A model generated the notes under the pieces. That model did not search any database. It saw nothing but the letters and a program-made list of their open reading frames with translations, and was not told the origin of the DNA. Shown in pieces: positions 54,578 to 64,000 of a stretch of 64,000 nt of DNA. The stretch is taken from contig NC_086185.1 in the NCBI RefSeq assembly GCF_023053635.1, positions 6,295,001 to 6,359,000 of the forward strand. Reading direction: 5' to 3'. How positions within the stretch are numbered: position 1 is the stretch's first letter; every line of letters begins with the position of its first letter. The stretch comes from Elgaria multicarinata webbii. Lineage: Eukaryota > Chordata > Lepidosauria > Squamata > Anguidae. A program made the translations under genes and the position numbers.

Positions 54578-57500
54578 CTGAAAATAAAGAAGTAGAAAAG
54601 GGAGCAAAATAAAACAGAAATAGCTTTATGGTGTTTCACCACGATTACCCTGTGCAGAATTTTCTCTCTCTCTATTTCATCATCATGGTCAATCAGCCAT
54701 TTTGGATCTGAAAGCAAACGTCAAACACACACGTCCCTTAGTTCTCTGGATGGAATAACCTGTACGATATCGCCCTCACAGCGGTGAAGCCTCCTTCACC
54801 AATTGACTGAGGGCCAAAAGAGACCATGGAGATCTGTGATTGGATTTCTCGATTCTTAGCATTTTTGCAAAAATAAACCGGGGGTGGGTTGGTGGGATTT
54901 GATTTGGAACTACCATGCTGGAATGCAGGGGGCCTGCAACTTGTTAAACTTCCCAGCAGGGATAAGGAAAGGTTCTTTCAGCCTATGGGCTGAACTCGTT
55001 TTTGGAGGTGTTCTTGGGAAGCCACTTTTCACTGGTGGATGGGGTCCAAGGCAAACGACAGCAAGACCAAAAGCCCCAAATGTACCAGCATATTTTAGCT
55101 TCAAGCTCTTACTGCCAGTAACTTAGAAAAAACATTTCAGTCTTTTAGAACAACAACAACAACAACAACAATAATAATAATAAATTTCTTACCCGCCTCT
55201 CCGATCGGATCGAGGCAGGGAACAACAACAAGCATAAAATACTGATTAAAAACATAGCATACACTGTTAAAAACATCCTAAAAGCATATTGAAAGTATCC
55301 TAAAATTCCACTGGATAGGCCTGCCGGAAGAGATCAGTCTTGTTAGCTTTCTTGAACGGCACAAAAGCTATGATCACAGCAGCACTGTGGCCTAAACTTT
55401 AGGCCTCAATCCTACCCAATCCCTCTTGGCTATGGTGACCCTATGAAAAGGAGGACAGGGCTCATTTCTCTTTAACAGTTGTATTGAAAGGGGGGATTTC
55501 AGCAGGTGTCATTTGTATATATGGGGAACCTGGGGAAATTCCCTCCTCATCACAACAGTGAAAGCTGCAAGATCCCTGCCCTCTTTTGCATCTGGTCACT
55601 CTAGTATAGCTCCTGCAGCGTTAACTGTTGTGATGAAGAGGGACCATCACCAGGTGCTGCATGCATGCAAATGGCACCTGCTGAAATTCCCTGTTCAATA
55701 CAACTGTTAAAGATACAGGAGCCCTGTCCTCCTTTCCATACGGTCACCCTACTCTTGGCCCCTCACAGTCCTCTTAGGCCCTGAAGTGACACAGAGGCCC
55801 AAGAGGTGACTGTTAGGGTGTTGAAATTCGCGTGTTCATTGGAACAAATACCTTGGTTGAAGACATCTCAGTGCCTTCTATTTCCAAGTGTCACAAAGCA
55901 TGGGGAAGAGGGGGCCGCTGTGGCCAAGGAAACCACTATCCTCTCCCTGACCTCCAATCCAACTTGCATCCATTTTGACTGGCCCAACCACAGCCACGTT
56001 CACCCACTCCGTTCTTCGTTGTCTGTGAGACAGCAGAAAGCATGACTAACCCCACCTTCCCTCTCTTCTCCACAATGACTGACAGTTTGATGAGGTGGGG
56101 AGGGAGGCTCTCTTTGGAGATGGGGGAGTGTAACTCTGGAGGCTTTGGAAGACCAGTGTAGCAACCACGCTAGATGGACAAATAGTTTGACATGGTATAA
56201 GGCCGTTTGCAATGGAATTTTGTCTCTTACGTGAGACCTGGCATAGCTCCTTCACACGCTCTCCCCATCCTTCAGTGTTTCAGGCGTCAAGTCCTGAACA
56301 CACACAGGCGAACTAGACCATGTTCATGTGCCCATGGAGACCATCAGCGCATGGATTTGGCAGCGTGAAAGCCCCTAAGTTCTCTCGAGATGGCTTGGAG
56401 GCAACGTTGCAGGACGTTTGTTCAACAAAGAAAGTTCCCTGAAAACATTACGGATCGGGAAAGTTATTCTTGCAACCTGTTGCTAACAGCGGAGAGGGCC
56501 AAATCCTGCTGAAGAAATCGCACATGGGTATAGTCTGTGGCTCGCCGCCACCTTGTGGCAGCCAACAGCCTTATTCACAGCAGTACCTTATTTTTAAACA
56601 GCAGGGCAGGTAGGGGAGAAGAAAGATGGCGGTCATGAAATGCAAAAGAAAATGGAGAAGTGAGCAGATGGCTTCTTCTCAGTGAAGTACCCACTGGAGG
56701 CTGGTGGCTTGGACTTCGGCGGGACTGTGAGTCCATTCTGGGTTTCAGTCAGAACCAGTTGGAACTAAAAAGGAGCTATCCAAGGTAACAAACCCAAACC
56801 CCAAAATAGCTTCAGCACCTTGGGTAGCTCCTTTGGAATTCCGGCTGGTTCTGACTGAAACCCAGAATGGATTCACAGCCCCACCACCCTCAGCCACGGA
56901 TGACGCCACCCCCACAGGGTTGTTGCTGGATCCTACTGGACAGGAAGGAGTAACAAAGGTCTTCCTGCTCCAATTCAGCCTTGCTCGGGTAACAAGGCCT
57001 TCCCAACTGAGCCCTGAATCCCGTGGAAGTCTTTCAGTCTTGAGTTCTGGCTTGATTCTCAATCTTGCTCCTGGGATTGTCCTTTGTGTCTGACTTTGGG
57101 TCCATCCAGACATCCCTTTGAATGCGTGTCTAGGAGCTAGGTCGTGTTTTCTCCTGTTATGTCCTAGAGTAGAGGTGCAGGGGTCCTGTAGCAAAAATAG
57201 CTTGTTCCCTTGTTTACCAAGTCCAATTCAGCACACAAGGGGGAGAGGAGAAGAAGTATGGGTCTGAACTCCCTCTGAAGGAGCAGCTACGTAGCTTGGG
57301 AGTACTCCTAGATCCATCATTGACACTGGAGGGCCAGGTGGACTCTGTGGCACGGAGTACTTGGGGTCAGCTTTGGCTGATCCGCCAGCTACGGCCTTTC
57401 CTGGACAGGGACAACCTAGCCACAGTAGTGCATGTGCTGGTAACTTCCCAATTAGACTACTGCAATGCATTCTACGTGGGGCTGCCCTTGAAGACGACAC

Positions 57501-60374
57501 GGAAATTGCAGCTAGTGCAAAATGCAGCAGCTAGATTGCTGGCAGGTACATCATACAGAGCCCACATAACAGTGGTCTTAAAGGAACTGCAGTGGCTGCC
57601 TATACGCTTCCGGTCAGAATTCAAGGCGTTGGTAATGATGTTTAAAGCCCTAAACGGCTTGGGACCTCGATACTTGAGAGAGCGCCTCTCCTTATATATG
57701 CCTGCCCGAGACCTTAGATCTGTTGGATGAGCCCTTCTCCGCATCCCGCCAACGCAACATATACGCTATGATGGGACAAGGGAGAGGGCTTTCTCTGTTG
57801 TGGCACCCCGACTGTGGAATGCCCTCCCCTTGGAGGCCCGATTGGCGCCAACATGGATTGCATTTCGACACCAAGTAAAAACATGGCTTTTTAACAAAGC
57901 CTTTGATGGTTAAACTCACTGGCACATTGTTTTAACTACATCTATTGCTTTTAAATTATATATTGTTTTAACTTGGATTATGGTTTAATTTGTTTTTAAC
58001 TGTGTATATTTATTGTTTTATACTGTATGTTTTTATCTGTATGCCACCCTGAGATCTTAGTGATATAGGGCGGGACATAAATATTTAAAATAAATAAATA
58101 AACAAACAAACAGCGTTTATTTTGCAGAATATGAAGCACAGGAACTAATTGCTGCAAATCATGTTCCTACCTCGCAAGGGACTTGGCAAGATATTTATAC
58201 ACTATCTTCACAGGTGGCTGCATACGCAGGCGCTCACCTTCCACGGGAGTGTAGATTGGCATTATCGGTTCAGGTACAGGTAGCAAAGCTGTCTCAACTC
58301 TCGGCTCTTCTCCCCATCCAGCAGCTTCTTCGGAGGTGAAGTCTGCCCTGTGGTTCCCGCTTCTCTCATAAGGGTTGGCGCTTTTTCCATGTGCTCTCAC
58401 GTGAATCACTGCAACCTCATCAGGGTCTCCAGAAGGTCGAGTATCTGTCTTCCATTAGCAATTTTCTGTCCTGACGCCGTAATGAAGCCTCTTTCTTTCC
58501 ACAGGACACCATGAGCATGTACGGTACTAAAAGTGAATCTGCTGTCTGTGCATATGGAGACTCTCTTCCCATGAGCCCGTTCAAGGGCTCTGGTGAGGTC
58601 TGTTAACTCTGCAGCTTGTGCTGACCAGTGGCTGAGCAAACATTCTCTTAGTACTACTACACCTCTAGAGTAGAGGTGCAGGGGTCCCAGTCTGGATTTG
58701 GGCACTAGCATGTGGGGGGACACTAGCAATGAGGACTTTAAGATCTGGGTCACTTACCTGCTTGTTCAAGAGGACGTAAAGAACAGGATTCATAAAGGTG
58801 CTGGCCTTGGCCAAAATAGATGGGACAATGGTCACGGTCGGGGTGATCATTTCAGGCCCACCAAATGTCGCAATCAGTGAGACAATCCCATACGGCATCC
58901 AGCAGAGGAGGAAGCAAGTCACCATGGTCACCACCAGGAAGAGGATGTGATGTTCCCTTTTCTGGAGAGACGTCAAGTGAAACCTGCAAGCCTGCTAAAA
59001 TAAGAGGGCGGGAATGTTGTATTGGGCCTGTTCAGACAACGTGCGAGGCTTTTGAACGTCATGAGAAACAACTCTGAGTTCTTGCATAACTGCTGGCCGC
59101 TAAAATTCACAGTTGCCTCTCAATCCCCGGAAGCTGAAAACACGCCGGTGTGATTCAGTCATTCACAAAAACTTACACCAAGAATAAATGTTCTTCTCAG
59201 AGAGAACTCAGACAGGAGTCTATAAATAAGGTTACATAATCCTCGAGGGGGGTTTCTTTTGGGCGTTTTTTTCTTTTTCCTATATTGCTTCCCTGACGAG
59301 TCCTAAATCTTTTGGCTCCCTGTTCCAGTCGCCCAACTCTGTGTCACATTCATCAAGCATTGTTCCCAGGCGCACTGCTGGAAGAGTTGAAGTGGTTGTT
59401 CTCTTAGACACGACTGAGGCAGGAGAAGCAAAATGTATACCTGCAAAAATGACTTTTACCGAACACGAAGCCAGTGTGTCAGTTCCAGCTGACACACTGA
59501 ATAGCTTATTATCCCATTGCCAGCAACATTTTATTTATTTATTTATTAAATTTATATACCGCCCCATAGCCGAAGCTCTCAGGGCGGTTTACAAAAGTTA
59601 AAAACATAGGCCTGGTCTACCCATGAGGCTGTATCTTGGGGTGTGGGGGAGTTCAGAAACCTGAGGTGATATTTTTATGATCTTATTACATTTATATCCC
59701 TTTTTTATTTATTCTTACAAGGAACCCAAAGCAACTTACATGCTTTTTCTCTCCATTTTATCCTCACAGCAACCCTGTGAGGTAGGTTAGGCTGAGAGTC
59801 AGAGACCGCCCCAAAGTCACCCAATGAGCTTCTTGGCTGAGTGAGAACTAAAACCCAGATCTCGTGAGTCCCAGTCAAACAGTTGAGCTTCTATACAGCA
59901 CTGGTATTGTGTACTCTAACACATTGCAGGTTTGAGGTTCCATGACGAGGGGAAAACTATAAATTAAAAAAAAAAAAAGCCCAGCACATCAAGACTCCAG
60001 TCCCGCCAGCTCTGTTGTGCTAGATTTCTAGTTGTAGGGAGCTTGTCCTTGCTTTTTTTACAAAGCGGAGCAGGCAAAAGTGTGTTCCCCCTTTCCTTCC
60101 TATGCAAATTTCCTATGTTTCCTAATAGACAGGACTTCCTTGCGGTAAACTGTACAGACAAGCCTTCCACTTGATTAAGAATGTTCCTTGTCAGTGTCAT
60201 TATTTATTTATTTTTATTTATTTATCATACTTATACCCCGCTCCTCAGCCAAAAAAGGCTCTCGGAGCAGCTTACACTTAGCAAAAAAGACAGTCCCTGC
60301 CCTCAGGCTTACAATCTAATAAAGACATGACACACAAGGAAAAGGAGTCAAGGAGGGAGGGAGGGAGGAGAGAA

Positions 60375-60422
<48 letters not shown>

Positions 60423-63400
60423 CAGCAGGAGCAGGCCCCGATGTTACTTCTGCCTGCTCCTGTCCCCTCGGTCCTTCTTCTTCCCCACAGGGCCAAGATG
60501 GCAGTTTGCCCTGTGGGGGGGGGGGGAAAGAGTCCAGCAGGAGCAGGCCCCGATGTTATGTGCATGACAGATTATTTTGAGGGGGTAGAGGGAATTTAGT
60601 AAAGAGCCATCCATCCCTTCTTGAAGAGTAGGTTAGCATGCAATCTGGAACCCGGGACATTTTCTGCAGTGTGGCTTGTTAACCACCCTGAACAACCCAG
60701 CAACAAACCATGGGTTCTCAAGGTGGCATATTCAAGAAAAACTACCACTCTGCATGGTTAACAAGCCACCCTGCAGAAAATGCCCTGGGTTCAGACAACA
60801 CGCTAACCCATGGTTCGACATACAACCCACGGTTCACCAAACAATTACTGAGTGTGGGTTTGCATGTTGTGCCAACCCAGTCAGAGACATCATATGTCAG
60901 AGAGATTAGGGAGCATTGCCTTACCATTCTGATGGTTTGCAGGATTTTCCCGTAGCAATAGATCATCATCAGGAGAGGCAGGGCAAGGCAAAAGACAAAG
61001 AGGCAGACGATGTATGAGACGTTGTTGGGGGTCTTAGCATGCCAAGTGATGGAGCAGGTGATGCCGGGCCCTTCAGGACCATAGCTGCCCCAGCCGACCA
61101 GAGGTGGCGCAGTCCAGGCTAAAGAGTAAGCCCAGGAGCCGGCGATGCAAAGCCAGGACTTGGTGTAGCTGGATATGACCGCCTTGGTGTGTCTTCGCAG
61201 GACCGCTACGTAACGTTCATAGGAGAGGATAGAGAGAGACACAAGGGAAACGATGCCTGCAACAGAGAAGCCCAGAGTTAGCAGGTCCAGGGGTTACTAT
61301 GGGATTCATTTCCACAAGACATAGGCCTTAGCTAGACCAGGCTATATCCCAGGGTGATACCCGGGATTGTCCCTGCACGTCCACATGATGCTCAGGGGAT
61401 CCCTGGATCAGGGAGGAATCTTCCCTCCCTTGCCCCAGGATACAGCCCTACTCTTTGGCCCCGCTTTTTCCGCACTCTCGGGCTGAGCCCAAGACCGCGG
61501 AGCGTGTGGCCTGTTTCTGCGGGTTTCCCCAGCTCCGACCATCAGGGGTAGGGTGGGGGAAGTGGGGGAAGTAGGTAAAAAACAAACAAACAAAAAACCT
61601 TACCTTTGCACACGAGCGTTTGTGCACTCTGTCCCCTTTAAGGAGAATTTTTAAATGGTAGGCGCGTGATGCTTCTCTTCCTGAGGTCGTCGCGCCTTAC
61701 GTGTAAACGTTAATCGCAAAGCGAGGTCTCCCTCCTCCTCTCCCCCGGAACAAAAGGTAGGTCTAGCTCAGCCTTCCTCAACCTGGGGCGCTCCAGATGT
61801 GTCGGACTACAACTCCCAGAATGCCCCAGCCAGGGCATCTCCCAGAAGGCTGGGGCATTCTGGGAGATGCAGTCCGACACATCTGGAGCGCCCCAGGTTG
61901 AGGAAGGCTGGACTCTAGCTAAAGCCATAGAGTGTCATCAGATGAGTGTTTTATTGCACGCTCATTACTGGGCACTCACGGATTTTCGCGGGTCCTATTC
62001 ATGACATTGTCTGCTTCCTGTGCATCTTCCACCCCTTCTAGCCTTCTACCCATGACGAAAAAAGACCCCAGCAAGTCCGACTTATTTTTAAAGATGGAAG
62101 TTGCCGCTGTCTCCTGCTGTGTGCAAGAGAAGCAGCGCGATCAAAACAGCCCACTGAATGGGTCACGTGGATGTTGTTTACTTCCTCTTCCTTCTCCGTG
62201 AGAATGAGGAAGTATTGTGCAACACAAACAGGGGTGGAGCAGCGATGGTAGGAAACCGTGATTTCTCCCGTCTGATGGAGCTCAGGATGATGGCTACCAT
62301 TTGGGGTGGCTTTAAATGCGGGGAGGTAGGCATATTCCTGGAGGAGAAGGCTATCTATGGGGACCATCCTGATGCCTCTGTGCTACCTCCAGCATTAGAA
62401 GCAGTATGCCTGTGCACACAAGTAGCTGGGGAACATGGGTGGGAGGCTGCTGTTGCACTTGTGTCTGCTTGTGGTTTTCCCATGGGCAGCTGGTTGGCCA
62501 CAGTGTGAGCTGCGCCTTCTAATCAGTAGCACTAGGAGCACCCAAAATGAAATTTCATGAACTTTGGGTAACTTCCAGCCCACTTTAGCTTCTTATTTCT
62601 GGATTTTGGAACTGGTCAGATATTTTTGCCATCCTCATGGAATCATAGAATAGCAGAGTTGGAAGGGGCCTACAAGGCCATCGAGTCCAACCTCCTGCTC
62701 AGTGCAGGAATCCACCCTAAAGCATCCCTGACAGATGGTTGTCCAGCTGCCTCTTGAAGGCCGCTAGTGTGGGAGAGCCCACAGCCTCCCTAGGTGATTG
62801 ATTCCATTGTCGTACTGCTCTAACAGTCAGGAAGGTTTTCCTGATGTCCAGCTGGAATCTGGCTTCCTTTAACTTGAGCCCATTATTCTGTGTCCTGCAC
62901 TCTGGGAAGATTGAGAAGAGATCCTGGCCCTCCTGTGTGTGACAACCTTTTAAGTATTTGAAGAGTGTTATCATCTCTCCCCTCAATCTTCTCTTCTCCA
63001 GGCTAAACATGCCCAGTTGTTTCAGTCTCTCTTCATAGGGCTTTGTTTCTAGACCCCTGGTCATCCTGGTTGCCCTCCTCTGAACAATGAAACCCAACTC
63101 TTGTTATGTACTGCTCTCTGCATGTTCATGTGCAAAATGCTACAGATTCCATTTATGAACCGCACGCAGCTTGAAAATGTGTCCGGCCCTCCGCAAAAGG
63201 GAAAACACACAAAAAGAGGGAAACTGCACTCTTTCGAATCATTTTGGATGAAGCTGACAGGGTGCAACATATTCCAGCTGGAGAGATTAATTGCATCATG
63301 GACAGATAATATCATAAACTGGACCAGAATTACAAAGAGATGCCTGGGAGATTCCAGAAGAATCAGGCTGCACTTTGATGCTTTATCCTGCCCAATCCAA

Positions 63401-64000
63401 CCCCGCCGGCAATGAATGTTGCCAGTGTTTTGAAAGAAGCTGGAATTTCAGGGGCTGGAAAGTGCTTTCTCCTGGGTTGCTTTCAAAGCCTGGAATATGC
63501 TCCCTCTGATGTAGCAACTGGTCTCCACTCACTCTGCATTCTAGACCCATGTTTTTAACTTTGCTTTTTAAATTGTTACGGTTCTAAAAATTGTTTGCAA
63601 TTTTTCACTATGTTTTACCAAATTATAGGGGGGTTTTCTGAACTTTTTGGAGGGCTAAGTTTTTCGGTCAGCCGCTGGCAGTGAGCAAAGTGATCAGCAA
63701 GCTGCTGGAGTTATGGAACCTACCAAAGAGGGAGTTGGCAAAGCCGTACCACTCGCAGCCTGCAGGGCCCAGGAGCCAACGGCCACGCAGGCTGGCGGCG
63801 AAGCTGAAGGGCGTTCCAAAGATGCAGACCAGGAGGTCGCTGAGGCTGATGTTGAGCAGGATCAGGTTGATGGGCGTCCGGATGGCCTGGAACCTGACGA
63901 AGATCAGCACCACCACGAGGTTGCTGAGGCTGCCCAGGAGCAAGATGGCGCCCAGGCACACAGTCACTGCCAGGTGTTCCGCCTGTCCCAAGCTCAACAC
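54362..64000 (-). CDS. TMTOPS: TMT-type opsin (OPN3/TMT group), nearly complete, exon 1 cut by window edge
   Basis: Exons (- strand order) 64000-63724, 61256-60925, 58994-58758 and 54577-54362 join in frame to 1062 nt, 353 residues plus TAG; some N-terminal residues lie beyond the window. It is a seven-helix photoreceptor GPCR that binds retinal and couples to a G protein. Seen: GN--V helix I (SLSNLVVVLI), LNISLSDLLV helix II, C in GCEWYG pairing with C in PGITCSITW, SYERY at the helix III end, CWMPYG in helix VI, lysine in ILAKASTFMNP (retinal Schiff base), NPVLY then NKQ. Position 113 (rhodopsin numbering) is Tyr and Glu occurs at 181, as in bistable non-visual opsins. The C-tail FSRCFLLLLKC fits TMT opsins. 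I cannot assign the TMT subgroup. The gene lies directly upstream of CD40LG, same strand. Confidence 0.9.
55165..55380 (-). mobile_element. L2-like LINE 3' end
   Basis: (AAC)n/(AAT)n run, then cttacccgcctctccgatcg and taaaaacatcctaaaagc, the reverse of the tail at 40025-40185. Confidence 0.65.
55431..55751. mobile_element. hAT-like palindromic MITE (copy 6), perfect TSD
   Basis: 321 bp, TATGGTGACC to GGTCACCCTA. A perfect 8-bp duplication ctcttggc lies at 55423-55430 and 55752-55759. Confidence 0.92.
57164..57186 (+). repeat. 23-bp direct repeat, left copy
   Basis: Starts ctagagtagaggtgcagggg; identical to 58665-58687. The pair brackets the L2 tail plus retroviral fragment. Confidence 0.9.
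57228..58112 (+). mobile_element. L2-type LINE 3' end
   Basis: Encodes LLDPSLTLEGQVDSVARS, VTSQLDYCNAFYVGLPLK, LQLVQNAAARLL, ELQWLPIRFR and AFSVVAPRLWNALP, the conserved C-terminus of L2 proteins, interrupted by a stop after RDLRSVG. The tail is cataaatatttaaaataaat with AAAC units. Confidence 0.88.
58113..58664 (-). mobile_element. Endogenous retrovirus fragment (gammaretrovirus-like pol, RNase H region), broken
   Basis: A small fossil piece of class I (gammaretrovirus-like) pol on the - strand. The RNase H motifs AQAAELTDLTRAL and TDSRFTF are visible, with text of the following pol region (GNHRADFTSEEAA). No LTR, gag or env is seen. It is broken and incomplete, and lies inside opsin intron 3 beside an L2 LINE tail. 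Confidence 0.8.
58665..58687 (+). repeat. 23-bp direct repeat, right copy
   Basis: Identical to 57164-57186; ends about 70 bp from the opsin exon 3 donor. Confidence 0.9.
58758..58994 (-). CDS. TMTOPS: TMT opsin exon 3: helices VI and VII
   Basis: 237 nt ending at a perfect donor after NKQ (CAG|gtaagt). It encodes LQKREHHILFLVVTMVTCFL, LCWMPYGIVSLIATFGGPEM and ILAKASTFMNPVLYVLLNKQ. The 5' end is a tandem tagcag acceptor, so one Gln may be included or omitted (start 58994 or 58991). Confidence 0.93.
59690..59890 (-). mobile_element. MIR-like tRNA-core SINE
   Basis: Reversed: ccattttatcctcacagcaa, ccctgtgaggtaggttaggc, then ccccaaagtcacccaatgag. Confidence 0.7.
60372..60420. repeat. (GA)n microsatellite
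   Basis: About 20 GA units; flanked by two copies of gtccagcaggagcaggcccc (60420 and 60531) that form a short direct repeat. Confidence 0.9.
60640..60895. mobile_element. TIR element, GAGCCTGTTCACA family, partial
   Basis: gtggcttgttaaccaccctg, gggttctcaaggtggc and gggttcagacaacacgctaa, shared with 31592-31945 and 43690-43990. Ends close to opsin exon 2. Confidence 0.6.
60925..61256 (-). CDS. TMTOPS: TMT opsin exon 2: helices III to V
   Basis: 332 nt between gttgcag and gtaagg. It encodes SLSILSYERYVAVLRRHTKA, SWAYSLAWTAPPLVGWGSYG, PEGPGITCSITW and NNVSYIVCLFVFCLALPLLM, ending TIRM. Human OPN3 breaks at the same place (SIRM), as I recall. Confidence 0.95.
61324..61926. mobile_element. Harbinger-like TIR element, 3-bp TSD, with nested hairpin
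   Basis: Left end ggccttagctagaccaggc, right end gactctagctaaagcc, flanked by ata on both sides. No transposase. Same terminal family as 44148-44288. Confidence 0.7.
61769..61910. mobile_element. 142-bp near-perfect hairpin MITE nested in TIR element
   Basis: The left arm cagccttcctcaacctgggg..ccagatgtgtcggactaca is mirrored by the right arm ending ccccaggttgaggaaggctg. tctagct on both sides is a possible target duplication. Confidence 0.8.
62330..62510 (+). mobile_element. CR1/L3-like LINE 3' end
   Basis: agtagctggggaacatgggt, then gcagctggttggccacagtg; lacks the final tail. Confidence 0.6.
62637..63086 (-). mobile_element. CR1 LINE 3' end
   Basis: Reversed tail ggaatcatagaatagcagag. The reverse strand encodes [28 protein letters not shown] and [14 protein letters not shown]. 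Confidence 0.92.
63724..64000 (-). CDS. TMTOPS: TMT opsin exon 1 (partial)
   Basis: Open to the window edge. It encodes helices I and II and the start of III: LAVTVCLGAILLLGSLSNLV, then TPINLILLNISLSDLLVC, GRWLLGPAGCEWYGFANSLF. It ends at gtaggt after one base of a Gly codon, the intron position expected in OPN3/TMT genes. Confidence 0.92.

Larger units (their letters stand above)
54578..58757 (-). other. Opsin intron 3
   Basis: 4.2 kb with no coding exon. It holds an L2-like tail, MITE copy 6, an L2 LINE 3' end and a broken retroviral pol piece. A repeat-rich pair of inverted segments near 56690-56880 (tcagtcagaaccagttggaa and ggttctgactgaaacccaga) may be another palindromic element. Confidence 0.65.
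58995..60924 (-). other. Opsin intron 2
   Basis: 1.9 kb without coding sequence. It holds L2-type tails (about 59530-59606 and 60195-60330), a reversed MIR-like SINE, a GA microsatellite and part of a TIR element. Confidence 0.7.
61257..63723 (-). other. Opsin intron 1
   Basis: 2.5 kb without coding sequence: a Harbinger-like element with a nested hairpin, an L3-like tail and a CR1 3' end. The part at 63090-63660 shows nothing recognisable. Confidence 0.7.

Noticed and set aside
58665-58757. Opsin reading frame continuing past NKQ to a stop (VSDPDLKVL and onward)
   Set aside because: It begins at a perfect splice donor (CAG|gtaagt), and the true tail exon with RCFLLLLKC is found at 54577-54362 in matching phase.
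59026-59160. Single GGGCCTGTTCAGACAACGTGC terminus near opsin exon 3
   Set aside because: It resembles the TIR of the 53256-53767 family, but I could not find a matching right end, so it is not listed as an element.
60742-60924. Open frame extending opsin exon 2 past TIRM
   Set aside because: It crosses a canonical gtaagg donor into a TIR element; exon 3 continues the opsin in phase.
1-64000. CRISPR arrays, rRNA genes, bacterial operons or viral genes in working form
   Set aside because: Nothing of this kind is visible; the regular repeats present are microsatellites and transposon tails.

Overview
The window is vertebrate nuclear DNA, most likely from a squamate reptile (lizard or snake). 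The reasons are split genes with GT-AG introns, abundant CR1 LINE copies, L2-type LINEs, BovB-type RTE fragments, MIR-like and tRNA-derived SINEs, many palindromic hAT-like MITEs, and a CD40 ligand that resembles the bird protein more than the mammalian one. All identifications come from reading translated exons against remembered protein families; no database search was run.

Three host genes are present. (1) ARHGEF6 (alpha-PIX, a Rac/Cdc42 exchange factor) lies on the + strand from about 148 to the stop at 26363. The window opens at the first DH-domain exon, so the CH and SH3 exons lie upstream. Sixteen coding exons join in frame to 530 residues, including a 21-nt microexon. A long 3' untranslated region may run to an AATAAA at 30432. 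(2) CD40LG (CD154) lies on the - strand from 46032 to 32726, in five exons that join to a complete 254-residue protein. (3) A TMT-type opsin (OPN3/TMT group) lies on the - strand, with its stop at 54362 and exon 1 running off the right edge. Four exons give 353 residues containing the retinal lysine, ERY, NPxxY and the paired cysteines.

ARHGEF6 and CD40LG are convergent, as on human Xq26. The opsin sits just upstream of CD40LG in the same orientation; I recall no opsin at that place in placental mammals.

The rest is mostly transposon sequence: a CR1 copy with a 912-codon open frame in the last ARHGEF6 intron; many CR1, L3-like and L2-like 3' ends; three BovB pieces; a six-copy palindromic hAT-like MITE family, several copies with perfect 8-bp target duplications; other TIR elements, two of them GC-rich; nested insertions; and one small broken retroviral pol fragment in an opsin intron. 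No CRISPR array, rRNA gene or true tRNA gene was found.
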